From HGM11501 sp045123995 (lineage in GTDB: Bacteria; Bacillota; Clostridia; CAKSNL01; HGM11501): a stretch of DNA of 64,000 nucleotides. This document shows, in pieces, positions 52,186 through 61,602 of the stretch (the stretch's first letter is position 1; the number at the start of each line of letters is the position of its first letter). The notes under the pieces were generated by a model. The model was not told the origin of the DNA. It saw only the letters and a list, made by a program, of their open reading frames with translations, and made no database searches. The position numbers and the translations under genes are program-made. The stretch covers positions 62,001-126,000 of the forward strand of contig JBGVKY010000014.1 in assembly GCA_045123995.1 (NCBI GenBank), written 5' to 3'.

Positions 52186-53604
52186 ATGAGAAAATTTGAC
52201 ACTAAAGTACAGCACTTAAAATATAAGGTGTTAAGGGAAGTGGCAAAGCAGGCATGGAATGATACGCTTCTTGAAAATGTTTTAAATATTCCTGATATCT
52301 TAGCGCCGGGAAAAACTCCGACCATTCGTTGCTGCGTATATAAAGAACGGGCAATATTATCTGAACGTGTAAAACTGGCAATGGGCGGAGATAAGGAAAA
52401 TCCCAATGTAATAGAAGTAATGACGCTTGCCTGCGACGAATGTCCCGTTGGCGGATATGATGTTACCAATGCCTGCCGAGGATGCCTTGCTCACAGATGC
52501 GAGGATGTTTGTAAATTTGACGCTATCAGCTTTGACGAAAATCATGTGGCACATATTGATAAGGCGAAGTGCAAAGAATGCGGAGCCTGCGCCAAGGTTT
52601 GTCCTTTCAGTGCAATTATAAAAAGAAAGCGTCCCTGCCAGAATGCCTGCAAGGTAAATGCTATTTCCATGAATGAGGATAAATCTGCAAAGATAGAAGA
52701 GGGAAAATGTATCGCCTGCGGAGCTTGTGTGTATCAGTGTCCTTTCGGGGCTATTTCCGATAAATCCTATATTCTTGAGGTTATAAATATTCTTAAGGAA
52801 GCAAAAGAAAAAAATGAAAAGGTTTATGCGGTGGTGGCTCCTGCCATTTCCAGTCAGTTTACCTATGCAAAGCTGGGTCAGGTGGTAACAGGACTTTTTG
52901 AGCTTGGATTTGACAAGGTTGTGGAGGCGGCACTTGGTGCCGACATGGTTGCCAGGGCAGAATCTTTAGAGCTTTATGAAAAGAAATTTTTATTAAGCTC
53001 CTGCTGTCCCTCCTTTGTATCCTTTATCGAAAAGAATTTTCCCGATATGAAAGAAAATATCTCTCACAATTTATCTCCCATGGCAACGGTGTCGAAGGAA
53101 ATAAAGGAAAGGGAAGAGAGGGCACGGGTTATATTTATAGGTCCCTGTACCTCAAAGAAAGCGGAGATAAAAAAAGATTCGGTTAAAGACTACGTGGATT
53201 CGGTTTTAACCTTTGAAGAGCTTCAGGCACTTTTTGACAGCAGAGATATAGATATCACAACTCTTCCGGAAAGCGAACTTTCTGACGCTTCCTATTTCGG
53301 CAGAATTTTCGCCCGCTGCGGCGGACTTGCAGATGCGGTGGCTCAGGGTCTTAAGGAACATGGCATTTCCGATTTTGAGTTAAAGGCGGCATCGGCTGAC
53401 GGCATAGAGGGATGCAAGCTTACTCTGCTTAAAAAGAACAAGGGACTCATAGATGCAAACTTTATAGAGGGTATGGCATGCACCGGTGGATGTGTAGGAG
53501 GTGCAGGATGCCTTACCCACGGAGAGAAAAACCGCTTAAAGGTTGACCAGCACGGAAAAGAAGCAAAAGAAAAGACAATTAAAGAGGCAATAGAGAATTT
53601 TTAA
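52186..53604 (+). CDS. [FeFe]-hydrogenase-like protein with ferredoxin domains (group B type)
   Basis: 472 residues, soluble. The N-terminal ~200 residues hold several 4Fe-4S motifs (CKECGACAKVCP, CIACGACVYQCP and two irregular clusters). The H-cluster domain follows with all three signatures: L1 SSCCPSF (about 269), L2 GPCTSKKAE (about 323), L3 MACTGGCVGGAG (about 435). The four H-cluster cysteines are therefore present; the variant L1 and L2 forms resemble group B rather than the classic TSCSP / MPC forms. It may evolve or oxidise H2, or sense it; no maturase (HydEFG) or partner subunit is in the window. Monocistronic, with promoter and terminator. Confidence 0.85.
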   Translation: MRKFDTKVQHLKYKVLREVAKQAWNDTLLENVLNIPDILAPGKTPTIRCCVYKERAILSERVKLAMGGDKENPNVIEVMTLACDECPVGGYDVTNACRGCLAHRCEDVCKFDAISFDENHVAHIDKAKCKECGACAKVCPFSAIIKRKRPCQNACKVNAISMNEDKSAKIEEGKCIACGACVYQCPFGAISDKSYILEVINILKEAKEKNEKVYAVVAPAISSQFTYAKLGQVVTGLFELGFDKVVEAALGADMVARAESLELYEKKFLLSSCCPSFVSFIEKNFPDMKENISHNLSPMATVSKEIKEREERARVIFIGPCTSKKAEIKKDSVKDYVDSVLTFEELQALFDSRDIDITTLPESELSDASYFGRIFARCGGLADAVAQGLKEHGISDFELKAASADGIEGCKLTLLKKNKGLIDANFIEGMACTGGCVGGAGCLTHGEKNRLKVDQHGKEAKEKTIKEAIENF

Positions 53605-53632
53605 AAAACGGGAGATTACTCCCGTTTTTTTC
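53603..53632 (+). terminator. terminator after the hydrogenase-like gene
   Basis: AAAACGGGAG / CTCCCGTTTTTTT inverted repeat with loop ATTA. Confidence 0.9.
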
Positions 53633-53643
53633 ATAAATAATCG

Positions 53644-53672
53644 TTGACGAAAAGGTTTAAAAATGATAAAAT
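53644..53672 (+). promoter_or_regulatory. promoter of mutS2
   Basis: TTGACG (53644-53649), 17-bp spacer, TAAAAT (53667-53672). Confidence 0.75.
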
Positions 53673-53710
53673 ATAATGGTATTATTATGCGAAATAATGA
53701 GGCGTAAAAC

Positions 53711-56089
53711 ATGGAAGAAAAAAACCTTAAAGTATTGGAATATAACAAAATATTAAAGCTTTTGTCGGAAAAGGCGGTTTGCTCCCTTACCAAGGAAAAG
53801 GCTCTTTCCTTAAAACCTTCGGTAAACAAGAGAGAAGTTGAAACTCTTTTGGAAGAGACTGATGAAGCTCTTAAATTTTCCCAGAGGCACAGGGAAATTC
53901 CCCTGTCTCCCTTAACTGACATTACGGGAACAGTTAAAAGGGCAGAGATAGGCTCTGTTTTGTCATGCAAAGAAATAAGAAGTGTGGGACATGTTTTAAG
54001 GATTTCGAGACTTCTTAAAAATTATATAGAAGACCACGGAGATGAAGAATATCCTCATCTTGACAAGATGACAGAATGTCTCATGGCAATTCCGACTTTG
54101 GAAAGAGAAATTGAAAGATGCATTTTATCTGACGATGAAGTGGCGGACGATGCCACAAGCGAGCTTTACGCCATAAGAAGAAAATTAGAAAGACTTTCTG
54201 ATAAAATCAGGGACGTATTAAGCGATATGATACGTTCGGAAAAGTATAAAAATGCTCTTCAGGAAAGCTTTGTGACAACCAGAAACGGAAGATTTGTACT
54301 TCCTGTAAAAATAGAGTACAAGGCATCTGTTTCGGGTATAGTTCACGATGCGTCCTCATCGGGGGCAACGGTTTTCGTGGAGCCCATGCAGGTTGTTGAA
54401 ATAAATAACGAAATAAATAAGCTCATAGCCGAGGAAAAAGAAGAAATAGAGAAGATTTTAACTTCTTTTACGGAGGAAATATCAGCTGAAAGGCACCAGA
54501 TAGCAGATAATTTTAAGTATATAATAAATCTTGACATGGTTTTTGCCAGAGGAAATCTGGCTTATGACATGGATGGAGTGAAGCCGCGTCTCAATGAAAA
54601 CGGAATAATAGATATCAAAAAGGGAAGACACCCCTTGATTGACAGAAAAAAAGTTGTACCCATAGATGTTTACCTGGGAAAAGATTTTGATACTTTAGTA
54701 ATAACAGGCCCTAATACAGGCGGTAAAACCGTTACATTGAAAACTCTTGGCCTTTTCACCCTTATGATGCAGACGGGACTTTTGATTCCTGCAAAAGAGG
54801 GCAGCGAGCTTTCTTTATTCGACGAGGTTTTTGCAGATATCGGTGACGAGCAGAGCATCGAACAGTCCCTTTCAACTTTTTCATCCCACATGGTGAATAT
54901 AGTAAATATCTTAAATAAATCCACAGAAAAATCATTGGTGCTTTTTGACGAGCTTGGTGCAGGAACAGACCCTGCAGAGGGTGCGGCACTGGCTCAGGCA
55001 ATTTTGGAGTATGTAAAGGGGTTGGGAGCTAAAACGGCTGCTACAACCCATTACAGCGAAGTCAAGCTCTATGCTCTTTCAACAGAAAGGGTGGAAAATG
55101 CAGCCTGCGAATTTGATTTAACGACTCTTTCTCCCACATACAGACTTTTAATAGGAATACCGGGAAAGAGTAATGCTTTTGCAATATCATCAAAGCTGGG
55201 ACTTTCTGACTATATAATAAATAAAGCAAAAGACAGATTGAGCGCAGAGAATATCCGCTTTGAAGACCTGGTTACAGAGCTTGAGAAAAACAGGCAGGAG
55301 GCTTATCTTGCAAAGGTGGAAGCCGAAAATATAAGACGTGAAAATTTCGAGGCTAAAAATAAGATAGAAGACGAGAAAGCTAAGATAGATAAACAAAAGG
55401 AAAATCTTTTACTTGATGCAAGGCGTGAAGCAAAGAAAATAGTTGAAGAGGCAAAAAGGGAAACTGAAAAGCTTCTTAAGGAAGCAAGGGAGGCCTTCTC
55501 TTCTGCGGAAAAAGAAAAAGCGGTAAAGGCGGCAGAAGAAGTAAGAAAATCCCTTCTGGAAAAGCAGGGTAAGCTTTCGGACGAGCTTTCGGAAAACGTT
55601 CTTATGCCTAAAAATTCAAAGATTCCCAAAAACCTCTTGCTGGGTCAGGAGGTTGAGGTGCTAACTCTGGGACAAAGGGCAACTGTAATGACTCTGCCCG
55701 ACTCAAAAGGGAATCTTATTGTTCAGACGGGTATATTGAAAGTGACCGTGAATATAGCGGCGTTAAGGGTGGTCGAGGATAAAACTCCCGCTGCTCAGAA
55801 GAAGGTTAAGTCGTTTAATAAAACGAAAATTTCCAAGACTCAGACTGCCTCTGTGGAACTGGATTTAAGGGGTCTTATGTCTGATGAAGCCCTTATGGAG
55901 CTTGAAAAATTCTTAGATGATGCATCCCTTGCCCGCATAGAAACCGTAAGAGTTATCCACGGAAAGGGAACGGGCGTTTTAAGAAGCATGGTTCATGAAT
56001 ACTGCAGAAATTCAAAACAGGTTAAGGAATTCAGACTTGGAGTTTACGGCGAGGGAGAGACAGGAGTAACTGTTATAACACTTAAATAA
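53711..56089 (+). CDS. mutS2: MutS2 family ATPase/endonuclease
   Basis: 792 residues. The clamp/lever region precedes the MutS ATPase (about 330-510; P-loop ITGPNTGGKTVTLKTLG, then SLVLFDELGAGTDPAEG), then a long coiled coil (about 510-640) and the C-terminal Smr domain with LDLRG and HGKGTGVLR. It lacks the mismatch-recognition domain of MutS1. Known roles are suppression of recombination and rescue of collided ribosomes. Ribosome-binding site before the ATG is weak. The U32 gene follows after 12 bp. Confidence 0.96.
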   Translation: MEEKNLKVLEYNKILKLLSEKAVCSLTKEKALSLKPSVNKREVETLLEETDEALKFSQRHREIPLSPLTDITGTVKRAEIGSVLSCKEIRSVGHVLRISRLLKNYIEDHGDEEYPHLDKMTECLMAIPTLEREIERCILSDDEVADDATSELYAIRRKLERLSDKIRDVLSDMIRSEKYKNALQESFVTTRNGRFVLPVKIEYKASVSGIVHDASSSGATVFVEPMQVVEINNEINKLIAEEKEEIEKILTSFTEEISAERHQIADNFKYIINLDMVFARGNLAYDMDGVKPRLNENGIIDIKKGRHPLIDRKKVVPIDVYLGKDFDTLVITGPNTGGKTVTLKTLGLFTLMMQTGLLIPAKEGSELSLFDEVFADIGDEQSIEQSLSTFSSHMVNIVNILNKSTEKSLVLFDELGAGTDPAEGAALAQAILEYVKGLGAKTAATTHYSEVKLYALSTERVENAACEFDLTTLSPTYRLLIGIPGKSNAFAISSKLGLSDYIINKAKDRLSAENIRFEDLVTELEKNRQEAYLAKVEAENIRRENFEAKNKIEDEKAKIDKQKENLLLDARREAKKIVEEAKRETEKLLKEAREAFSSAEKEKAVKAAEEVRKSLLEKQGKLSDELSENVLMPKNSKIPKNLLLGQEVEVLTLGQRATVMTLPDSKGNLIVQTGILKVTVNIAALRVVEDKTPAAQKKVKSFNKTKISKTQTASVELDLRGLMSDEALMELEKFLDDASLARIETVRVIHGKGTGVLRSMVHEYCRNSKQVKEFRLGVYGEGETGVTVITLK

Positions 56090-56101
56090 GGAGGTGTTTT
56101 A

Positions 56102-58114
56102 ATGAGCATAGAACTTTTGGCCCCGGGTGGGAGCTTTGACGCTTTAAAGGCGGCGGTAGGAGCAGGTGCCGATGCGGTTTATATCGGAGCATCAAAATTC
56201 AGTGCCAGACAAAATGCAGTGAATTTTTCCAAAGAAGAGCTTAAAAGTGCAGTTTCTTACTGCAATATAAGAGGGGTTAAAGTGTATCTTGCCATTAACA
56301 CCCTTATTTATGACGGAGAGTTATGCGAAGCTTTAATGGTTGCGAAAGATGCTTATGAAAGCGGTGTTTCGGGATATATAGTTCAGGATCTGGGACTCTC
56401 CAGACTTTTAACGGAAAAGTTTGATATTCCTGTTCATGGCAGCACTCAGATGACGGTATTTGATAAATCCGGTCTTGATTTTTTGAAAAATCAGGGGATT
56501 AAACGAGTTGTGCTTGCAAGGGAATGTAGAAAAGATGAAATTTCACGCCTTGCAAAGGAAAGAGATATGGAAGTAGAGGTATTCTGCCACGGAGCAATTT
56601 GTATGAGCTACTCAGGACAGTGCCTCATGAGTTCATTCCTTGGAGGAAGAAGCGCCAACAGAGGAAGCTGTGCCCAGCCCTGCCGACTTCCTTATTCTGT
56701 GTCGGACAAGGCGGGATATTTTTTAAGTCCCAAGGATTTAAGTCTCCTTCATGAAATTCCCGACCTTATTGATATGGGGGTTTCTTCCCTTAAAATAGAG
56801 GGGAGAATGAAGGGTCCTGCTTATGTAGCCAGTGCAGTTACAGCATTTCGTAGTGTCATAGATAGAGGCTTTTGCGATGAAAAGGACTTAGAGAGACTTA
56901 TCCGTGCCTTTTCAAGGGGTGGGGAATTTACAAAAGGCTATTACGGGAATGTAAAAGGAAGAGATATGATGAATGTGGCTTCATCCAATGATGATGTGCT
57001 TAAAACCAGCGATGAAGAACTTCATAAAGAGCTGAAATACCTGTGGGAAGACGGAAAGGAAAACAAAAAAATCCCCACAGATATGACTTTTTGTGTAGGA
57101 GAGGAAGAAACCTCTCTTAAACTTAATGACGGAATGTTTACTGCCGAAGCGAAAATCCCTACTTCCAAAAATGAAATGGGAAAGGCTGTAACAAGCGAAT
57201 TTGCAGAAAGTCAGCTTACAAAACTGGGAAATACACCTTTTTCGGTAAAAAGTTTTATTTCCAAAATTGAAACGGAAGGTTTTTTCAAAACGTCTGAGCT
57301 TAACGGACTCAGACGTGAAGCTACAGAAAAGCTTCTTGCTTTGCGAAGCGGAGAAAGAATATATAGTGGCGATTTAACCATAGCTGAAAAGCATGAAAAA
57401 GAAAGTAACGGTTTTGAGATTTTAGTATCTGTAAAAACAAAAGAACAGGCAGAGGCATTGATTGAGGCAGGATGCGAAAGTCTTTTTGTTCCTCCGGAGT
57501 TTTCGGGGAAGGTAAAAGCAAAGGGAGTTTTTATCCCTGCAGTATATAAAGAACTTCCGGAAAATATAGATGAAGAATATGTTATGGCGGGAAGTATCGG
57601 GGCATACAACCACGGTCTTTCGCTAGGTAAAAAGGTGATTTACGGATACAGCATGAATGTATCTAACTGCCAAAGTGCATCTTTAATGAAAAAGGGAGTG
57701 CTTTCTCCGGAGCTTAATTTAGGGAAAATTAAAGATATAGCAAAAAAAAGCGATGTGTATCTTCTGGCATACGGATATATTCCACTTATGACCAGCCGTA
57801 ACTGTATAATAAAAACGGCGGGCTTATGCAAGGGGAAGTTATGTGAAAAGTGCAATCGCGAAATAGAGTTAAAAGACAGAAAAGGAGTATCTTTCAGGGT
57901 TTTGTCAGACGGGGAATTCAATACGATTTATAACAGTGTTCCTATATTTATGGCAGATAAAATGGAAGATTTAATAAAAAGCGGAGTTTCGGGAATACAT
58001 CTTATGTTCACGGGTGAAAATCCTTCCCGATGTGCTGACATTTACAGGATGTATAAAGGTGAAATAAAAGCTTTTAAACCTGAAAATCTCACCAGAGGAT
58101 ATTTTTATAAATGA
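56102..58114 (+). CDS. U32 family peptidase, large form
   Basis: 670 residues. The U32 TIM barrel (1-300) begins MSIELLAPGGSFDALKAA and has the signature VFCHGAICMSYSGQCLMSS (about 160-178) and NRGSCAQPCR, with conserved cysteines proposed to bind an iron-sulfur cluster. A second region (about 330-670) ends with a Cys pair motif (KGKLCEKC). Despite the name, relatives such as RlhA and TrhP hydroxylate RNA, so an RNA-modifying role is plausible. Strong AAGGAGGTG site; behind mutS2. Confidence 0.9.
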   Translation: MSIELLAPGGSFDALKAAVGAGADAVYIGASKFSARQNAVNFSKEELKSAVSYCNIRGVKVYLAINTLIYDGELCEALMVAKDAYESGVSGYIVQDLGLSRLLTEKFDIPVHGSTQMTVFDKSGLDFLKNQGIKRVVLARECRKDEISRLAKERDMEVEVFCHGAICMSYSGQCLMSSFLGGRSANRGSCAQPCRLPYSVSDKAGYFLSPKDLSLLHEIPDLIDMGVSSLKIEGRMKGPAYVASAVTAFRSVIDRGFCDEKDLERLIRAFSRGGEFTKGYYGNVKGRDMMNVASSNDDVLKTSDEELHKELKYLWEDGKENKKIPTDMTFCVGEEETSLKLNDGMFTAEAKIPTSKNEMGKAVTSEFAESQLTKLGNTPFSVKSFISKIETEGFFKTSELNGLRREATEKLLALRSGERIYSGDLTIAEKHEKESNGFEILVSVKTKEQAEALIEAGCESLFVPPEFSGKVKAKGVFIPAVYKELPENIDEEYVMAGSIGAYNHGLSLGKKVIYGYSMNVSNCQSASLMKKGVLSPELNLGKIKDIAKKSDVYLLAYGYIPLMTSRNCIIKTAGLCKGKLCEKCNREIELKDRKGVSFRVLSDGEFNTIYNSVPIFMADKMEDLIKSGVSGIHLMFTGENPSRCADIYRMYKGEIKAFKPENLTRGYFYK

Positions 58115-58126
58115 TGAAAAAAATAC

Positions 58127-58155
58127 TTTAAAAATGGCAGAATTTGTAGTATAAT
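58127..58155 (+). promoter_or_regulatory. promoter of the dut-maf-mre operon
   Basis: TTTAAA (58127-58132), 17-bp spacer, TATAAT (58150-58155). -35 is weak (4 of 6). Confidence 0.65.
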
Positions 58156-58189
58156 ATAATAGAGTATGTTTAAAGAAGGGAAAATAAAT

Positions 58190-58627
58190 ATGTTAGAAGT
58201 AAAAATAAAGAAGTTATCTGAAAAAGCAATCCTTCCCAAATATCAGACAGAGGGCGCAGCGGGAATGGATATTTCAGCTTGCCTGGATGAAACAGTCACC
58301 TTAAAACCTATGGAAAGAAAGCTTATATCAACGGGTTTTGCCATTGCGGTTCCGGACGGATATGCTGCGTTTTTATATGCAAGAAGCGGACTTGCTTCCA
58401 AGAAGGGAATTACGCTTCCTAACTGTGTGGGAGTTATTGACTCTGATTACAGAGGGGAAGTAAAGGTTGCGCTGGTTAACCTTTCGGACGAAGAATTTTT
58501 AATAAATGACGGGGACAGAATTGCACAAATGGTTATATCTCCCGTAAATCAGGCAATACTTATAGAAGTAGATGAGCTTACCGAAACCCAAAGAGCAGGC
58601 GGAGGCTTTGGCTCCACAGGGGTGTAA
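58190..58627 (+). CDS. dut: dUTP diphosphatase
   Basis: 145 residues from the ATG at 58190, with GAAGGG 9 bp upstream; an in-frame ATG at 58166 is less likely. All five trimeric dUTPase motifs are present: GAAGMDIS, ARSGLASKKGI, GVIDSDYRGE, GDRIAQMVI and the C-terminal RAGGGFGSTG. It removes dUTP and makes dUMP for thymidylate synthesis. maf follows 1 bp later. Confidence 0.97.
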   Translation: MLEVKIKKLSEKAILPKYQTEGAAGMDISACLDETVTLKPMERKLISTGFAIAVPDGYAAFLYARSGLASKKGITLPNCVGVIDSDYRGEVKVALVNLSDEEFLINDGDRIAQMVISPVNQAILIEVDELTETQRAGGGFGSTGV

Positions 58628-58628
58628 A

Positions 58629-59207
58629 ATGAAGTATATATTGGCGTCCATGTCTCCCAGAAGAAAGGAAATTCTGAAAGAGATGGGACTGGAATTTACG
58701 GTTTGTCCTGCTGATATTGATGAAAACATCGGTGTGGAAAATCCGTCGCTTTTAGTTAAAGAACTTGCTTTATTAAAAGCCTCATTCATTGCAAAGGAAC
58801 ATCTGGGAGAAGAGAGTCTTGTAATTGCCGCAGATACTGTGGTGGCACTTGACGAAAAGATTCTCGGAAAACCAAAAGACAAAGAAGATGCAAGAAGGAT
58901 GCTCTTTCTTCTTTCCGGAAGAACACACTCGGTTTATACAGGGTTTTGTGTATCCGATACAAAAAGCGGAAAGACTGTAGCGAAATGTGCGAAGACAGAT
59001 GTTTACTTCAAAACTCTTACGGAAGAAGAAATTGACCTTTATGTAGAAAGCGGTGAACCTCTTGACAAGGCGGGAGCCTACGGAATTCAGGGCGGTGCAA
59101 AAGGCTTTGTCATAAAGATAGACGGGGAATATTCAAATGTCGTGGGGCTTCCGGTGGATGCACTCACAAAACTGCTCAAGGAAGAATTCGTTTTTGAAGG
59201 GAGATAA
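58629..59207 (+). CDS. maf: Maf family nucleotide pyrophosphatase
   Basis: 192 residues from the ATG at 58629 (AGGGGTG upstream). MSPRRKEILKEMG at the start, AADTVVALDEKILGKPKD (about 69-86) and SGEPLDKAGAYGIQG near 145 are the Maf signature. It hydrolyses dTTP/UTP-type and modified nucleotides and is linked to septum inhibition in Bacillus. Placed before mreB as in many Firmicutes, though radC, often between them, is absent. Confidence 0.96.
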   Translation: MKYILASMSPRRKEILKEMGLEFTVCPADIDENIGVENPSLLVKELALLKASFIAKEHLGEESLVIAADTVVALDEKILGKPKDKEDARRMLFLLSGRTHSVYTGFCVSDTKSGKTVAKCAKTDVYFKTLTEEEIDLYVESGEPLDKAGAYGIQGGAKGFVIKIDGEYSNVVGLPVDALTKLLKEEFVFEGR

Positions 59208-59212
59208 CTACT

Positions 59213-60235
59213 TTGCCGTTTTTTTCAAAAAATATCGGTATTGATTTAGGAACTACCAATACAAGAATTTATCTTAAAGACCATGGGATTCTGCTTAATG
59301 AAGCTTCTGCAGTGGCTTACGATTCAAGACAGAAAAAAGTCATTCGTGTGGGGGATGAAGCCAAAAGCATGGAGGGAAGAACCCCCTCTTACATTGAGGT
59401 TATATATCCTTTGAGAGAAGGCGTTATTGCTGATTATCACATGGCGGAATTCATGCTTAAAAGCTTTCTGGAAAAGGCTATAAGCCGTCATGGTTTGTTC
59501 GGGCCTAAAATTGTTATAGGAGTTCCTACGGAAGCAACAGAAGTTGAAAAAAGGGCTGTGACAGACGTGGCTTTAGGCTGCGGAGCTCAACAGGCCATCG
59601 TAATAGAAGAGCCTATTGCGTCTGCCAAAGGTCTTGGGCTTTCGGTAGAGGGCAGAGAGGCGAATATGATTGTGGATATAGGGGGAGGAAGCACAGAGGT
59701 TGCGGTAATTTCCCTTATGGGCATTTCCACCAGTGGTTCTCTTCGTATCGGCGGAGATGCTATGGATAATGCCATAATAAATTATATAAGAAAAAACTAT
59801 TCTCTTTTAATCGGAATGCCCACGGCCTCAGAAATTAAAAATACAATTGGTTCTGCAGCGGCATACGAGGGCGAGGCGGCATTAAGCTTCAGGGGAAGAG
59901 ATTTGGTTACAGGCCTTCCCAAGACCATGTCAATTACTCCTGAGCAAATAAGAGAAGCTTTATCTGACCATGTTTACGCAATACTTGAATGCATAAGAAA
60001 GGTCCTTGAAAAAACACCCCCCGAACTTACGGGAGATATTACAGCAGGCGGAATTTATTTAACAGGCGGAGTAAGTATGCTTAAGGGACTTGATGAATTT
60101 TTGGCAGCGGAAACAGGACTTAAAGTTACTTTAGCTGAAAATCCCACCACCTGCGGAGTTGAGGGAATCGGCTCTCTTATGAAAAAGCTTGGAGATCTTA
60201 AGGAAATAAAAACCGTAGCAAAAAAGAATAAATAA
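59213..60235 (+). CDS. mreB: rod shape-determining protein MreB
   Basis: Actin-like protein of 340 residues that directs cell-wall elongation. Phosphate-1 motif GIDLGTTNTRIYL, the VGVPTEATEVEKRAV-type region (IGVPTEATEVEKRAV, about 103-117), phosphate-2 VDIGGGSTEV and the adenosine motif LTGGVSMLKGL are in place. Start is TTG at 59213 with AGGGAG about 10 bp upstream; no ATG fits better. Followed by mreC and mreD. Confidence 0.96.
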   Translation: MPFFSKNIGIDLGTTNTRIYLKDHGILLNEASAVAYDSRQKKVIRVGDEAKSMEGRTPSYIEVIYPLREGVIADYHMAEFMLKSFLEKAISRHGLFGPKIVIGVPTEATEVEKRAVTDVALGCGAQQAIVIEEPIASAKGLGLSVEGREANMIVDIGGGSTEVAVISLMGISTSGSLRIGGDAMDNAIINYIRKNYSLLIGMPTASEIKNTIGSAAAYEGEAALSFRGRDLVTGLPKTMSITPEQIREALSDHVYAILECIRKVLEKTPPELTGDITAGGIYLTGGVSMLKGLDEFLAAETGLKVTLAENPTTCGVEGIGSLMKKLGDLKEIKTVAKKNK

Positions 60236-60251
60236 TCGGAAGGTGTAATCC

Positions 60252-61073
60252 TTGAAAAAGAAGATGATTTGGCTTATAGCCATAGTGGCACTTATATTTA
60301 TCTCTATGGCGGTAAGTGCGGTTGAAACTGAAAAAGACGGAATTATAAAAGATGCGGCAGGCATTATATCAAAGCCTTTTTATAAATTATTTGTGGGAAT
60401 AGATAATATGATTGATTACGGCTTTGACTATTTTGCCGATATGAAAGAATTAAAGGAAGAAAATGCTCTTTTGAAATCGAAGGTTTTGCTTTTGGAAAAA
60501 GAGATTTCTCTGAATAATGAAATCAGATGGGAAAACGAAAGACTCCGAACCTTGGTGGATCTAAAGGAAAAAAATGCTGATTTTGAAATGACAGGAGCTT
60601 CGGTTATAGGAATTGACCCATCCGGCTGGCACACCTATTTTATTATAGATAAAGGGTTAGAAGACGGACTTTACAAAAACGGGGTTGTGGTAGATTCGGG
60701 AGGAGTTCTTGGTAAAATTGAAGCTTTGGGCACTTCCTGGGCAAGAGTTGTCACAATAACCGAGCCTGGAACAGCATGCGGTGCTCAGGTGGGAAGAACA
60801 GGCGATATGGGAATTATCGAGGGCGATGCACTTCTTAACGGAATATGCAAGATGACGTCAATACCAAAGGACGCCAATATTACACCGGGTGATTATATAG
60901 TGACTTCGGGAAGCGGAGATGTTTATCCCGCAGGTCTTATAATAGGCAGGGTTAAAGAAATAAAGCCCGAAGAAATTTCTTTAACGGCGATTATTGAACC
61001 TACGGGCAATTTAAAAAATCCAAAAGAAGTAATGGTCATAACAAGTGATTTAAGACTTAACTACGAAGAATAA
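60252..61073 (+). CDS. mreC: rod shape-determining protein MreC
   Basis: 273 residues: one membrane anchor at the N-terminus (about 5-22), a coiled coil (about 65-105) and a beta-rich periplasm-like domain (GASVIGIDPSGWHTYFIIDKG on). It links MreB to MreD and penicillin-binding proteins outside the membrane. TTG start with GGAAGGTG upstream. Between mreB and mreD. Confidence 0.95.
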   Translation: MKKKMIWLIAIVALIFISMAVSAVETEKDGIIKDAAGIISKPFYKLFVGIDNMIDYGFDYFADMKELKEENALLKSKVLLLEKEISLNNEIRWENERLRTLVDLKEKNADFEMTGASVIGIDPSGWHTYFIIDKGLEDGLYKNGVVVDSGGVLGKIEALGTSWARVVTITEPGTACGAQVGRTGDMGIIEGDALLNGICKMTSIPKDANITPGDYIVTSGSGDVYPAGLIIGRVKEIKPEEISLTAIIEPTGNLKNPKEVMVITSDLRLNYEE

Positions 61074-61092
61074 AAAGAAAGGCGGGGTTTTC

Positions 61093-61602
61093 ATGAAAAA
61101 AGATTACGGATATGTTTTTCGTTTTTTATTACTTTTTTTTGCATTCTTTTTTCAGTCAAGTCCGCTTATAGAAAAAATAAGTATAACGTCGGTTACCCCA
61201 AATCTTATTTTCGTTCTTTTATTTATATATTCCATTTATCTTAAAGACAGTGAAGTTATTACATATGCCGTTATTTTCGGGTCATTGGCGGATTTGCTCT
61301 TTATGAGAATTTACGGAATACACACTTTGCTTTTAGTGGGTTTTGTATTCTTATGGCAGATGTTAAAAAGATATATCTATACGGAAAATAAGTTCATCGT
61401 GACATTGTTTCAGATGGGCTATTCTTTGCTTTTTGAATTTATATTAAAATTAATAGAAGTTGCAATGCAGGGAGAGGTTAACACTTTGTTTTTGTATTCA
61501 AAGATGATCTTCTTGAAGTCGCTTTATAATGGATTTTTCGCATTCTTGGCGTTTATTGTTGCGAAAAGAGCACATCTTAAAAAACAGGAGGTAAGTCTTT
61601 GA
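61093..61602 (+). CDS. mreD: rod shape-determining protein MreD
   Basis: 169 residues, about five membrane spans, with the MreD-typical motif GSLADLLFMRIYGIHTLLL near 75-93. Part of the elongasome. It ends in a TGATG overlap with the PBP2 gene. Confidence 0.92.
   Translation: MKKDYGYVFRFLLLFFAFFFQSSPLIEKISITSVTPNLIFVLLFIYSIYLKDSEVITYAVIFGSLADLLFMRIYGIHTLLLVGFVFLWQMLKRYIYTENKFIVTLFQMGYSLLFEFILKLIEVAMQGEVNTLFLYSKMIFLKSLYNGFFAFLAFIVAKRAHLKKQEVSL

Noticed and set aside
52480..52780. Hydrogenase-like gene as a simple ferredoxin
   Set aside because: The C-terminal half carries all three H-cluster signatures.
53536..53970. 144-codon minus-strand open frame across the hydrogenase-mutS2 gap
   Set aside because: Crosses a terminator and a promoter on the other strand and has no recognisable domain.
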